Shown here piece after piece: positions 42,658 through 51,074 of a stretch of 64,000 bases of DNA. Position numbers and translations under genes: made by a program. Under the pieces are notes generated by a model. The model was not told the origin of the DNA, did not search any database, and saw nothing but the letters and a program-made list of their open reading frames with translations. The first letter of the stretch is position 1. Each line of letters starts with the position of its first letter. The DNA comes from Bacillota bacterium (GTDB lineage: Bacteria; Bacillota; Bacilli; Paenibacillales; NBRC-103111). Location of the stretch: the NCBI GenBank assembly GCA_023388055.1, contig JAEWGW010000030.1, positions 1-64,000 on the forward strand, written 5' to 3'.

Positions 42658-44901
42658 ATGCGAATGCGTTTGCGTTCTACATCGTTCCTGCTCGCGGGGA
42701 TGCTGACCTTATCTACTGTCCTTTTTTCCCTTGTTGCCGGGGCAGCGAGCACCTCAGAAACCTTGATTACACTGTCTGATAACGGAATAAAAGTGGATGG
42801 TCAAACAGCCTCCACGGAATCCTCCTCCGCGGTTTATACGGGGGCGGATATTGTGTACTACAAAGCCGGACAAGGCTCCGCTTACGGGGAAGGGACGGCC
42901 GCGGACGAGCATGTGGCCAGTGAGGCTGAAGCGCACACGGTAGTGACCATAACGGAGCCGGGAACATACCGGGTTTCCGGAACATTGTCAGCGGGCCAAC
43001 TGGCCATTGATCTTGGCGAGGATGCCGCAGAGGATCCTTCGGCGGCGGTGAGGCTGATTCTGGCTGGCGTCGATATTACCTCTACGGTGGCACCTGCCGT
43101 TATTTTCTACAATGTGTATGAGCCCTACAGCTCCACTGAGGATACGAAGGGTGTCACCGACCTGTCTTCGGCAGGTGCCCAGGTGGTGATTGCAGATGGC
43201 ACCGACAACCATGTGAGCGGCTCCTATGTAGCCAGAATCTATAAGGAAGGAACAACCAAAAAACTGCATAAATACGATGGGGCCTTTTATTCCAAAATGT
43301 CCATGAACATCAGCGGGGAATCCGCAGGAACCGGAAAGCTTACCATTACAGCAGAAAATGAGGGATTGGATTCCGAGCTGCATCTTACCCTTAACGGCGG
43401 CAATATCTTTATCCAGTCCCAGGATGACGGCATTAATACCAATGAAGACGGCATATCGGTGACCACCATCAACGGCGGTTATCTGCATGTGAATGCCGGT
43501 TTGGGTGCAGAGGGCGACGGCATTGACTCCAACGGCTATCTGACCATAAACGGCGGGAGCATTGTAACCATGTCCAATGAACGAAGCCCGGATGGCGGAA
43601 TCGATGCGGATAAGGATATCTTGCTAAATGGCGGTACGGTTGTTGCGTTGGGTACACGCAATGATGCAACAAGCAGCAGCTCCAAACAACCGTTTATGGA
43701 GCTGATGTTCGCCTCCACTCAAGCTGCAGGAAGTGTCGTCGAGATTACTGATGCGGCGGGCAATAAGCTGCTGAACCACACGGCGGAGAAGGCGTTCCAA
43801 AGCATCACCTTCACCTCAGCGGACTTGGCGCTTAATCAAGAGTACCACGTATATGTGGACGGTGTCCGGCAGCAATATAGTGGCAATTCCTTCGGAATGA
43901 TGGCCGGAGGACCTCCTGGAGGCGGCGGACGCCCGCAGGGAACATCTCCGGGCCAAGGCCAAGGTACACCTCCCGCCGGAAACGGTAACGGAGCTCCCCC
44001 TGAACCTCCCTCCGGAGAAATGCCGGCTATGCCGGAAGGGATGACACCTCCCGATAGGAACGGTTTCCCGGGCGGACAAGCCGAGATTACTGGAGAAGCA
44101 TCCGCAGCATTTATCCTGACCGATACCATTCACAGCTTCTCGGCAATTACGGCTTCCACGGCTGCCTCCGGCAAGCAGCAGGTAACCTTCTCGGTTAATG
44201 CCGGCAAAGGCATTGCCAATGCAGCCTCCGGCGGCACCATCGCCCTGGAGAGCATTACAGCCAGCACTACTATTCCGGATACGGATATTCAAATTACAGT
44301 AACGGACGTCCCGTCTGAAAATTATTCCGAGACGGCCCTGCTTTCTGAGGGAATGGAGGCCATCTCCGCCATTCTGCCTAAGGATGACGGCACGTACCGA
44401 TTAACCGTTGCGGTTGTTTCCGGCAATGCGCAATACACCGGTGCGACCAGTCTGCAGTTTTCTATTGGCGGGCTGCCGTTTGCCGATGTGAAACCTGGAG
44501 ATACGTCTTATGAGGCCATCAAGGCCCTGTATGAAAAAGGCGTGATGGTAGGAACGGCGGAGAATGCCTTTTCTCCTAATGAAGGATTATCCCGCGCCGC
44601 GGCAGTGACCGTGTTCGGACGGCTGCTGGAGGTGAAACCCGAGGAAACCGCCCTGTTCAGCGATGTGGAGCAAGGCAGCTGGTACAGCGGTTATGTCGGT
44701 TGGGCAGCGGAGGCAGGTTTGGTAGAGGGGACTGACAAGGGCCAATTTTCGCCCAACACCATCATAACAGGAGACCAAATGAATCTGATCATGGAGCGCT
44801 ACAACGCCCTGAGCGGAAAAACGTATGAAAAAGCAACGGGCGGCTCGAAGCCGCTGACCCGTGGGGAGTTTGCCGTGATGCTGGCTTCCCTGCAAAGGTA
44901 G
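42658..44901 (+). CDS. Secreted DUF4353 beta-helix carbohydrate-binding protein with SLH motifs
   Basis: 747 residues from ATG 42658 (AAAGGATG upstream; an ATG at 42643 abuts that RBS). Signal peptide at 1-30. About 35-400 is a DUF4353/Cthe_2159-like parallel beta-helix with repeated LTLNGGNIFIQSQDDGINTN, TINGGYLHVNAG and LTINGGSIVTM turns and Asp-rich calcium-type loops. A Pro/Gly-rich linker with GMMAGGPPGGGGRPQG follows, then an Ig-like segment and, from about residue 608, two good SLH motifs plus a partial third. Cthe_2159 relatives bind acidic sugars such as polygalacturonate. It is probably a surface sugar-binding protein; no catalytic residues can be claimed. Confidence 0.85.
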   Translation: MRMRLRSTSFLLAGMLTLSTVLFSLVAGAASTSETLITLSDNGIKVDGQTASTESSSAVYTGADIVYYKAGQGSAYGEGTAADEHVASEAEAHTVVTITEPGTYRVSGTLSAGQLAIDLGEDAAEDPSAAVRLILAGVDITSTVAPAVIFYNVYEPYSSTEDTKGVTDLSSAGAQVVIADGTDNHVSGSYVARIYKEGTTKKLHKYDGAFYSKMSMNISGESAGTGKLTITAENEGLDSELHLTLNGGNIFIQSQDDGINTNEDGISVTTINGGYLHVNAGLGAEGDGIDSNGYLTINGGSIVTMSNERSPDGGIDADKDILLNGGTVVALGTRNDATSSSSKQPFMELMFASTQAAGSVVEITDAAGNKLLNHTAEKAFQSITFTSADLALNQEYHVYVDGVRQQYSGNSFGMMAGGPPGGGGRPQGTSPGQGQGTPPAGNGNGAPPEPPSGEMPAMPEGMTPPDRNGFPGGQAEITGEASAAFILTDTIHSFSAITASTAASGKQQVTFSVNAGKGIANAASGGTIALESITASTTIPDTDIQITVTDVPSENYSETALLSEGMEAISAILPKDDGTYRLTVAVVSGNAQYTGATSLQFSIGGLPFADVKPGDTSYEAIKALYEKGVMVGTAENAFSPNEGLSRAAAVTVFGRLLEVKPEETALFSDVEQGSWYSGYVGWAAEAGLVEGTDKGQFSPNTIITGDQMNLIMERYNALSGKTYEKATGGSKPLTRGEFAVMLASLQR

Positions 44902-44967
44902 GTATATCCCGAAATTTGGCGTTGGTTATCACCGCAGGGATTCAGGGTATGAATAGCACGGAAGCAT

Positions 44968-44997
44968 AAAGGAGGGGGCATTCCGCCCCCTCCCTTT
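44968..44997. terminator. Bidirectional hairpin between two convergent SLH genes
   Basis: GGAGGGGGC-attcc-GCCCCCTCC flanked by AAA and CTTT. It sits between convergent genes and can serve both, though the T tails are short. Confidence 0.65.
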
Positions 44998-45016
44998 ACG
45001 TTAATGAAAGCAAGTA

Positions 45017-48000
45017 TTAGCTTTCCTTATAAATGTACACAGTAACCGGATTGGCATTGATTTGCCCGCCGGTTATTTGGAGATGGGTGATCTTAATAAC
45101 AGCCTCCCGGCCTGAGGAGACTTGTGACAAATTCAGCGCCAATATCCGATCCGGCAGCACCTGGACAGAACCGCTGGAAAGCAGACTTTCATTCACATAA
45201 ACCTGGATTCCCTCCTGATCAGGGGACAGCTCCTGACTAAATTGAAGCAGCAGATGAGGAGCGGATGCCGGGATATGAAAGGGGTTTACATTGCTGTTGG
45301 GGTGAGACCCGATCTGCTGGCTGTATACTGCGTTGGTGACGGAATTGTCTGATGATGCATATAGGGCTGCTATTGTAACTTCAGCGCCTGCTGGTGGAGG
45401 GGCATCCTCTGTCCGGACCTCCAGCTCCCGACGGGCCAGGCCGTTGGCGCCGGTGATCACGACGATGTCGAATTTTTGTACAATGCCGGTGCGGACCGTG
45501 GTCCGGTCTTGTTCATATACCTCAAGATGGGCTGCCGGGTCTACTGTAGACAGGGTTTGCTTGAAGGCTTCCACAGATGTGCCCTGGGGGATCTTCTCGA
45601 TCCACCGGATCCCATTGTTAATGGGATACACCCGGGAGCGGATCTCGGTGTTATTGCCCAGCTTGCCCACATTGTTCCACGGGTCGGAATCGGTGAACTC
45701 ATTCCTAGCCGTGAAGGAAATATCCTCGTTTTTGACCGTCATCTGGAACACGACCCAATATTCCTTGCCGCCAGGCGCTAAAGGCATGGAATACGTATGC
45801 AGCGGCTCCGGATTCGAGCCTTGGTACACCTTGACCGTAGCCAGTGAGCCATCAGGTGAGAGGGGAACACCGGAGTATTGATGCGCATAAAAGACATAAT
45901 GCCCATTGGCCGGCTTCCGCACGGTAATGGTTTCCATTCCCGGGGAATCGGGATCATCCCGGTCAAGCTCTACATTGCTGGGAGAGCCGTTCCGCCTAAA
46001 CTCGTCCTTGTACCATGAGTGAAGGTCAATCCCCCGGCCTGTCCGGTCCGGGCCCAAAAGGTGGGCATCCAGATCACGCGGCTGGAGTCCCCAGGACAGC
46101 ACCATTCGGAATTCATTGTCCTTCAGGGTCCCAAGGGCCGGTGCATCAATATTTGGGGTCCATGCGGCCGAAGCGGCAACACCCTCCAACTGAGTCGGCA
46201 GGAAGGCATCGCCGATGACTTCCCCTATATATGCCCCAGGGCTTAAACGGATGGAATAATAGCCGTTTTGGTCTGTTACCGTTTCCCAGGTAGGTACACC
46301 GGATTTGGCATCCGCTGTTTTTGGGCGGAAAACAATTTTCGTTCCACCAACAGGCAGCCCGTTTTTATTCGAAATACGGCCGGAGATGCCGGATAAGACC
46401 GTATAGAGATGGCCGGCGAAGGCACTGCTTTTGGCTCGGATAGAAACCTTCAGAAGCTCCGTGGAATCAACAGCCAGCGCAGGGAATAAAAGCGTTCCGG
46501 ACTGAGCCTCATAGGTCCAGCCGTCGAGGCTGAAGGGCTGCTCTCCCATTGTTGCCTCTATGTCAAAATCTGAAATGGATAACGTCCCCGGTTTGCGGGA
46601 GAATTGCAGCTCCACTTTGCCGTTGGACATAACGGCCTTTTCCAAAATGGGCAGGGTTATATCCGTTTGGACGACGGGTTTGGAAGAGAGGTTCAGCTTC
46701 CCGATGCTTCCCTCCAGGGCTTGCAGAAAGACGGGAGAATGAACGTCCACCATGTTGAATTTGCCCTGCAGAGACACATAGCTTTGGGCAAGAGCCTCCG
46801 GAGGAATCACCACCTGCTCAAAAACCGGGACAGGCTCGCGTGTGCGGAGCAGGTTCACCACTGCGGAGGTGGCCAGAGTGGTTTCCAGTACCCGTGTGCC
46901 CTGATCCGCCACAATGTCTGTAACCTCCCGGGGATTGGTTACGGTTAGAGAATGCAGTAAGGCTCCGGTCAGATGAACACCGCCTTTTCCGCTTCCCAGC
47001 ACAAGGGTTTCCCCTTCTACCTGCACATCCTCCAGATAAACCGGCTCGCTGCCCGTTTGTTCCGTAATGACCAGCTTCCCGGTAACCTTCACATTGCGAA
47101 GCTTCACCCCAGGGGCCTCTATGTATAAATCGCCCTGGATAACAGCGGTGCCGGTTAAAGGCCCGTATACCGTATCCGTTTGGCTGAGTTTGAATATCCC
47201 CGTCCTATCTCCGTCAATCCCGGTCAGGTAATCGGCAGAGCCTGTAATATCCGTAAAAGTATTGCCCTCATCATAATTAAGCCGATAGTGCTCACCGGGG
47301 GTCTGCTGCCCTGTGGTTAGCACAACAGTGGGGGTGCCGGCTTTAACGGCAGTCCGTTTCACCTCCAGCCCGCCGGGAAAGGAAAACGCTCTGACATCGG
47401 CTTCATTCTCAATGGCCTTGTCCAAGGTCACCAAAACAGTGGTCCGGTCATATGCCGCCGCTTTGATTACGCGGAAGAGCTGTCCTGGAGAACTGAGGGG
47501 AGGCGTTTTCCCTGTGGATGCTGGTGCGGGTGATGCGGAAGGGGCAGGGTTTAGCCCCAGCAAATCCTCTGCCTTGGCGGTAAACTCCGCTTGGCGGGTC
47601 CAACATGAATAGGCCAATAAAGCCAGAGCCTGCCGCTCCGCCTTCTCCCGGGGGGCAAACCGGAGAGAGCCGTCTCCGTTATCCAGGCCATTGACGAAGC
47701 CGATCTTGTAAGCCAAAGCAACACTTGGTTTGGCCCAATCCGCCACCTGCTTAAAGTCGGTGAATTCAGGAGCTGAAGGTATTATTGCTGTCTGACTGCC
47801 CAGGCCCATGGCCCGAGTGAAAAATACAACCAGTTCCTCCCGGGTCACATCGGCATCCGGTGAAAAATCAGCGGTGGATGATCCCTCCGTAATACCTGCT
47901 TCCGCCAATGCAGCCACATATCCCCTGTACCAGCTGTCCGGGGGCACGTCAGCAAAGTCTGTTGGAGAAGAGCTCTCCGTTCTTCCTGTTGCCAACACGA

Positions 48001-48292
48001 GAATTTTGGCCAGCTCTGCACGGGTAATGGGGCGCTCCGGGAAAAAGTGCCCCTGTTCATAACCTGAGAGAATTCCCGCTTGGGCAAGGGCTATTATTTC
48101 CTTTTGAGCGTAGGAGCCGGAAATGTCGTTGAAGTAGGGGACGGGGGATTCGGCCGCGGGAATGGGGAGGGGAGTGTCCTCTGCGGTGGCAATACCAGTA
48201 AACGCTGACGATAACAAGGCGGCTACCAGGGTAACCGTGGCCATCAGCCGTTTAAGGGCTGAAAGCGGGGGCGTAGAGTAGTGATGCTGCAT
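45017..48292 (-). CDS. SLH surface protein with beta-helix, CarboxypepD-reg-like and DUF2135-like domains
   Basis: 1091 residues; AGGAGG lies 9 nt before ATG 48292. Signal peptide at about 1-37. Three SLH motifs span about 50-235 (FNDISGSYAQKEIIALAQAG, FADVPPDSWYRGYVAALAEAG and a FTDFKQVADWAKPSVALAYK repeat). A Ser/Pro linker and a beta-rich region resembling a beta-helix (VKLRNVKVTGKLVITEQTG) follow. A CarboxypepD-reg-like Ig fold has ISGRISNKNGLPVGGTKIVF, and next to it is a segment with VLSWGLQPRDLDAHLLGPDR and DPDSPGMETITV, as in DUF2135/YfaP-type domains. The C-terminal 200 residues are beta-rich and unassigned. It may be a structural or adhesive cell-surface protein; no enzyme motif is seen. 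Confidence 0.8.
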   Translation of the reverse strand: MQHHYSTPPLSALKRLMATVTLVAALLSSAFTGIATAEDTPLPIPAAESPVPYFNDISGSYAQKEIIALAQAGILSGYEQGHFFPERPITRAELAKILVLATGRTESSSPTDFADVPPDSWYRGYVAALAEAGITEGSSTADFSPDADVTREELVVFFTRAMGLGSQTAIIPSAPEFTDFKQVADWAKPSVALAYKIGFVNGLDNGDGSLRFAPREKAERQALALLAYSCWTRQAEFTAKAEDLLGLNPAPSASPAPASTGKTPPLSSPGQLFRVIKAAAYDRTTVLVTLDKAIENEADVRAFSFPGGLEVKRTAVKAGTPTVVLTTGQQTPGEHYRLNYDEGNTFTDITGSADYLTGIDGDRTGIFKLSQTDTVYGPLTGTAVIQGDLYIEAPGVKLRNVKVTGKLVITEQTGSEPVYLEDVQVEGETLVLGSGKGGVHLTGALLHSLTVTNPREVTDIVADQGTRVLETTLATSAVVNLLRTREPVPVFEQVVIPPEALAQSYVSLQGKFNMVDVHSPVFLQALEGSIGKLNLSSKPVVQTDITLPILEKAVMSNGKVELQFSRKPGTLSISDFDIEATMGEQPFSLDGWTYEAQSGTLLFPALAVDSTELLKVSIRAKSSAFAGHLYTVLSGISGRISNKNGLPVGGTKIVFRPKTADAKSGVPTWETVTDQNGYYSIRLSPGAYIGEVIGDAFLPTQLEGVAASAAWTPNIDAPALGTLKDNEFRMVLSWGLQPRDLDAHLLGPDRTGRGIDLHSWYKDEFRRNGSPSNVELDRDDPDSPGMETITVRKPANGHYVFYAHQYSGVPLSPDGSLATVKVYQGSNPEPLHTYSMPLAPGGKEYWVVFQMTVKNEDISFTARNEFTDSDPWNNVGKLGNNTEIRSRVYPINNGIRWIEKIPQGTSVEAFKQTLSTVDPAAHLEVYEQDRTTVRTGIVQKFDIVVITGANGLARRELEVRTEDAPPPAGAEVTIAALYASSDNSVTNAVYSQQIGSHPNSNVNPFHIPASAPHLLLQFSQELSPDQEGIQVYVNESLLSSGSVQVLPDRILALNLSQVSSGREAVIKITHLQITGGQINANPVTVYIYKES

Positions 48293-48501
48293 GCTACTGT
48301 CCTCCTGTTTTTGATGAGAACATTATATTACTGCTGGATAAAGAAGGATGATGGTTTTTGTCGAATTGCAAAAAAGCAAAGAGGCTTTGCCAAGACATTC
48401 CCCAGACCGGATGACGAAGGAGAGATTAGGACATAATGTAATCACCGGGAGAGGAACCCAATGTCCCACGAGCGCCTTCCCGCAAGCAGAATGCAGGAAC
48501 T

Positions 48502-48532
48502 TGCATAAGACACTGGCAACAGATGAATACTA
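48502..48532 (+). promoter_or_regulatory. Candidate sigma-G promoter of spoVT
   Basis: TGCATA (48502-48507), 18-bp spacer, AATACTA (48526-48532) resembles sigma-G consensus elements (TGMATA and CATAMTA). It lies 84 nt before the spoVT start. B. subtilis spoVT is sigma-G dependent. Confidence 0.45.
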
Positions 48533-48615
48533 TGGACAGTCCTCGAGCTCCCATCCAGAAGTGATAAAGCCACAGGAGATCAACTACTTTTCGCGGAAAG
48601 TGAGGCATCAAGAGC

Positions 48616-49158
48616 ATGAAAGCAACTGGGATCGTACGCCGCATTGATGATTTGGGAAGAGTTGTTATTCCGAAAGAAATCCGTAGAACCTTAAGAATCC
48701 GTGAGGGAGATCCCCTCGAGATATTCGTGGACCGCGACGGAGAAGTGATTCTGAAGAAGTATTCGCCTATCGGCGAGCTTGGCGACTTCGCCAAGGAATA
48801 TGCCGAATCTCTGTACGAAAGCACCAGTCACATCACCATGATCTCCGACCGTGATAATATTATCGCGATTTCCGGGGGCTCTAAGAAGGATTATCTGGAG
48901 AAGCAGATCGGTTCGTTGGTGGAAGGCTGCATGGAGCAGCGTAAAGCGCTGCAGGAGCTGAATCCCGGTACCTATGAAATCTGTAAGGACGTGCTGGAAA
49001 ACTACAGCTCCATAACAGTAGCTCCTATTGTGGCCAGCGGGGACCCGATCGGCTCCGTTATTCTCTTCAGCAAGGAAGAGGGCGTGAAGATGGGACAAAT
49101 GGAAGTCAAGATGGCCGAAACCGCAGCAGGGTTTCTTGCTAAACAAATGGAGCAATAA
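48616..49158 (+). CDS. spoVT: Stage V sporulation protein T
   Basis: 180 residues: an AbrB-like N-terminal swapped-hairpin domain (MKATGIVRRIDDLGRVVIPK) and a C-terminal GAF domain (about 56-178, GDPIGSVILFS near its end). SpoVT tunes sigma-G-dependent forespore genes, up and down. In B. subtilis it follows mfd directly; here three SLH genes intervene. The next gene, of the yabM type, is also next in B. subtilis. Confidence 0.96.
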   Translation: MKATGIVRRIDDLGRVVIPKEIRRTLRIREGDPLEIFVDRDGEVILKKYSPIGELGDFAKEYAESLYESTSHITMISDRDNIIAISGGSKKDYLEKQIGSLVEGCMEQRKALQELNPGTYEICKDVLENYSSITVAPIVASGDPIGSVILFSKEEGVKMGQMEVKMAETAAGFLAKQMEQ

Positions 49159-49334
49159 TCGGTTATGGGTGAACCATATCCAGCTTCCTTTACAGGCCCC
49201 GGGCCTGTGGGGGAGGCTTTTTGTCATGGAGTCCGGTCCGGGCGGGGCTGGCGTGGAACCGCCGGATTCTGTATAGTTAAAGGGGCGGATTGGAAAGAGG
49301 AAGAATTTGCCGCCGCGAAAAGGACAGCTCATTC

Positions 49335-51068
49335 ATGGATAACACAGGAAAGCGGAAGGACGGACGGAAGGGGAAGCCCGGTGCGGGTGCGGGAGGCTCT
49401 CTTCTGAAAGGGGCGGCCATTCTGGGGATGGCCACGGTGATCTCCAAGCTTCTGGGGACGCTTCAGAAAATTCCGCTGCAAAATATCGCTGGCGATGAAG
49501 TCTTTGGCATTTATAACGCTGTTTATCCGTTGTATTTGTTTATTCTGACCCTGGCATCGGCAGGCTTCCCCATCGCCGTCTCCCGCTTTGTGGCGGAGGC
49601 CTCCGGGCGGGGGAATATGGCTGAGGCCCGGTTAATCTTCCGGCGGGCGGCCTGGATTCTGGTGCTGACTGGTGCGGCGGGTTTTGCCGTGCTGTATACT
49701 GCCGCTGACGGAATTGCCGCGCTGATGGGCGTTGAGACTGCGGCCACGGGTATCAGGAGCGTATCCTTCGCTCTGCTGGCAGCGCCGTTGATGGCTGCGG
49801 TACGGGGCTATTTCCAGGGATTGCAGGACATGGTTCCTACAGCAGTGACGCAGGTGGTCGAGCAGGTTATCCGGGTAGCTGTTATGCTGCTGCTATTATT
49901 CTGGCTGACAGGACGCCAGGAAGCAGCGGACCGGATTGCCGCCGGTGCGGTATTCGGCTCTGCCGCCGGAGCGGCAGCAGGGCTGCTGGCGGCCTGGTGG
50001 TTTTGGATCAAACGAGGAAGGACAAGCACCAGAGAGATAGGCGTCAATCCTGGGGAGAGCGGAGCCGGGCAGGCGGAGGCTATTGCCTTCCCGGGGAAAC
50101 AGGAACCCGCGGGAAAATTCCTGCGGCGGTTTGCCCTTTATGCAGTGCCGGTATGTTTGGGCTCCCTGGCGATGCCGGTGCTGACCCTGGTGGATACCTT
50201 CACCATTCCACGGCAGCTGATGACAGCAGGGAAAGTCGCCTCTGAGGCCAGCCGCCTGTTCGGCGTGTACAACCACGGATTGCCGCTGGTGCAGCTGGTG
50301 ACGATGGTGGCCACCTCCATGGCCGCCGCCCTGGTGCCGGCCGTGGCCCAGGCTAAGGCCACCCGGGACCCGCGGCTGTTGGCCGCCCGGGTCAGCCCTG
50401 TGCTGTGGTTCACCTGGCTGGCCGGCTTGGCCGCGGCCTTCGGTCTGGCGGCCACGGCCCTGCCCGTGAACGTGATGCTCTTCGCGTCGCCGGAGGGCTG
50501 GCGTGCCATGGCGCTGGTGTCCTTCACCGCGCTGTTCGCCACGCTGCACATCGTCAGCGGCTGTGTGCTGCAGGGCCTGGGCGCGGTGCGGGTTCCGGCC
50601 CGCAGCCTGTTCCTGGCTGCAGCGGCCAAAACAGCGGGCAACCTGCTCCTGGTGCCCGCCTGGGGCATCGAGGGCGCCGCGGTCAGCGCCGTCCTCGCCT
50701 ATGGCCTGGCGTCCGCGCTGAACCTGCGGACGCTCAAAAGCACGGCGCCGGAGACCCTGGCGCCGCTCCGCACGCTGCGCCGGCCCGTGGCCGCAGCGTG
50801 CGTTATGGCCCTGGCGGTGCTGGCGGTGGAGTGGAGCATCCTCCACCTGCCCTGGGGCCAGGGCCACTTCCGGCTGCGGCATAGCACCGCAGCCCTGGCC
50901 GCAGTAGCGGCCGGCGCCGCCGTGTACGGGGCGGCGCTGCTCAAAACCGGGGCGCTCACCGAAGCCGAGCTTGCCCGGGTCCCCGGCTTCCACAGCCGGT
51001 GGAAGCCGCTCCTGCGGCGTTGGCGCCTCCTGCCGGAGACGCCGCACTCCATATCGAAAGAAGGCTGA
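49335..51068 (+). CDS. Polysaccharide-biosynthesis (MurJ/SpoVB-type) flippase family, YabM-like
   Basis: 577 residues from ATG 49335; a further in-frame start at 49290 lacks a good RBS. A charged N-terminus (KRKDGRKGKPGAG) is followed by about 14 hydrophobic segments. AAILGMATVISKLLGTLQKI and the DEVFGIYNAVYPLYLFILTL region are typical of the MOP superfamily PST/MurJ group. It likely flips a lipid-linked cell-wall or spore-envelope precursor. From about 50300 to 51010 the DNA is strongly GC-rich compared with its neighbours, yet one frame stays open. Confidence 0.88.
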   Translation: MDNTGKRKDGRKGKPGAGAGGSLLKGAAILGMATVISKLLGTLQKIPLQNIAGDEVFGIYNAVYPLYLFILTLASAGFPIAVSRFVAEASGRGNMAEARLIFRRAAWILVLTGAAGFAVLYTAADGIAALMGVETAATGIRSVSFALLAAPLMAAVRGYFQGLQDMVPTAVTQVVEQVIRVAVMLLLLFWLTGRQEAADRIAAGAVFGSAAGAAAGLLAAWWFWIKRGRTSTREIGVNPGESGAGQAEAIAFPGKQEPAGKFLRRFALYAVPVCLGSLAMPVLTLVDTFTIPRQLMTAGKVASEASRLFGVYNHGLPLVQLVTMVATSMAAALVPAVAQAKATRDPRLLAARVSPVLWFTWLAGLAAAFGLAATALPVNVMLFASPEGWRAMALVSFTALFATLHIVSGCVLQGLGAVRVPARSLFLAAAAKTAGNLLLVPAWGIEGAAVSAVLAYGLASALNLRTLKSTAPETLAPLRTLRRPVAAACVMALAVLAVEWSILHLPWGQGHFRLRHSTAALAAVAAGAAVYGAALLKTGALTEAELARVPGFHSRWKPLLRRWRLLPETPHSISKEG

Positions 51069-51074
51069 TCGCAC

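Noticed and set aside
33992..48310. A prophage or integrative element
   Set aside because: No integrase, transposase, phage structural gene, att repeat or tRNA junction is visible; only SLH-type genes are present.
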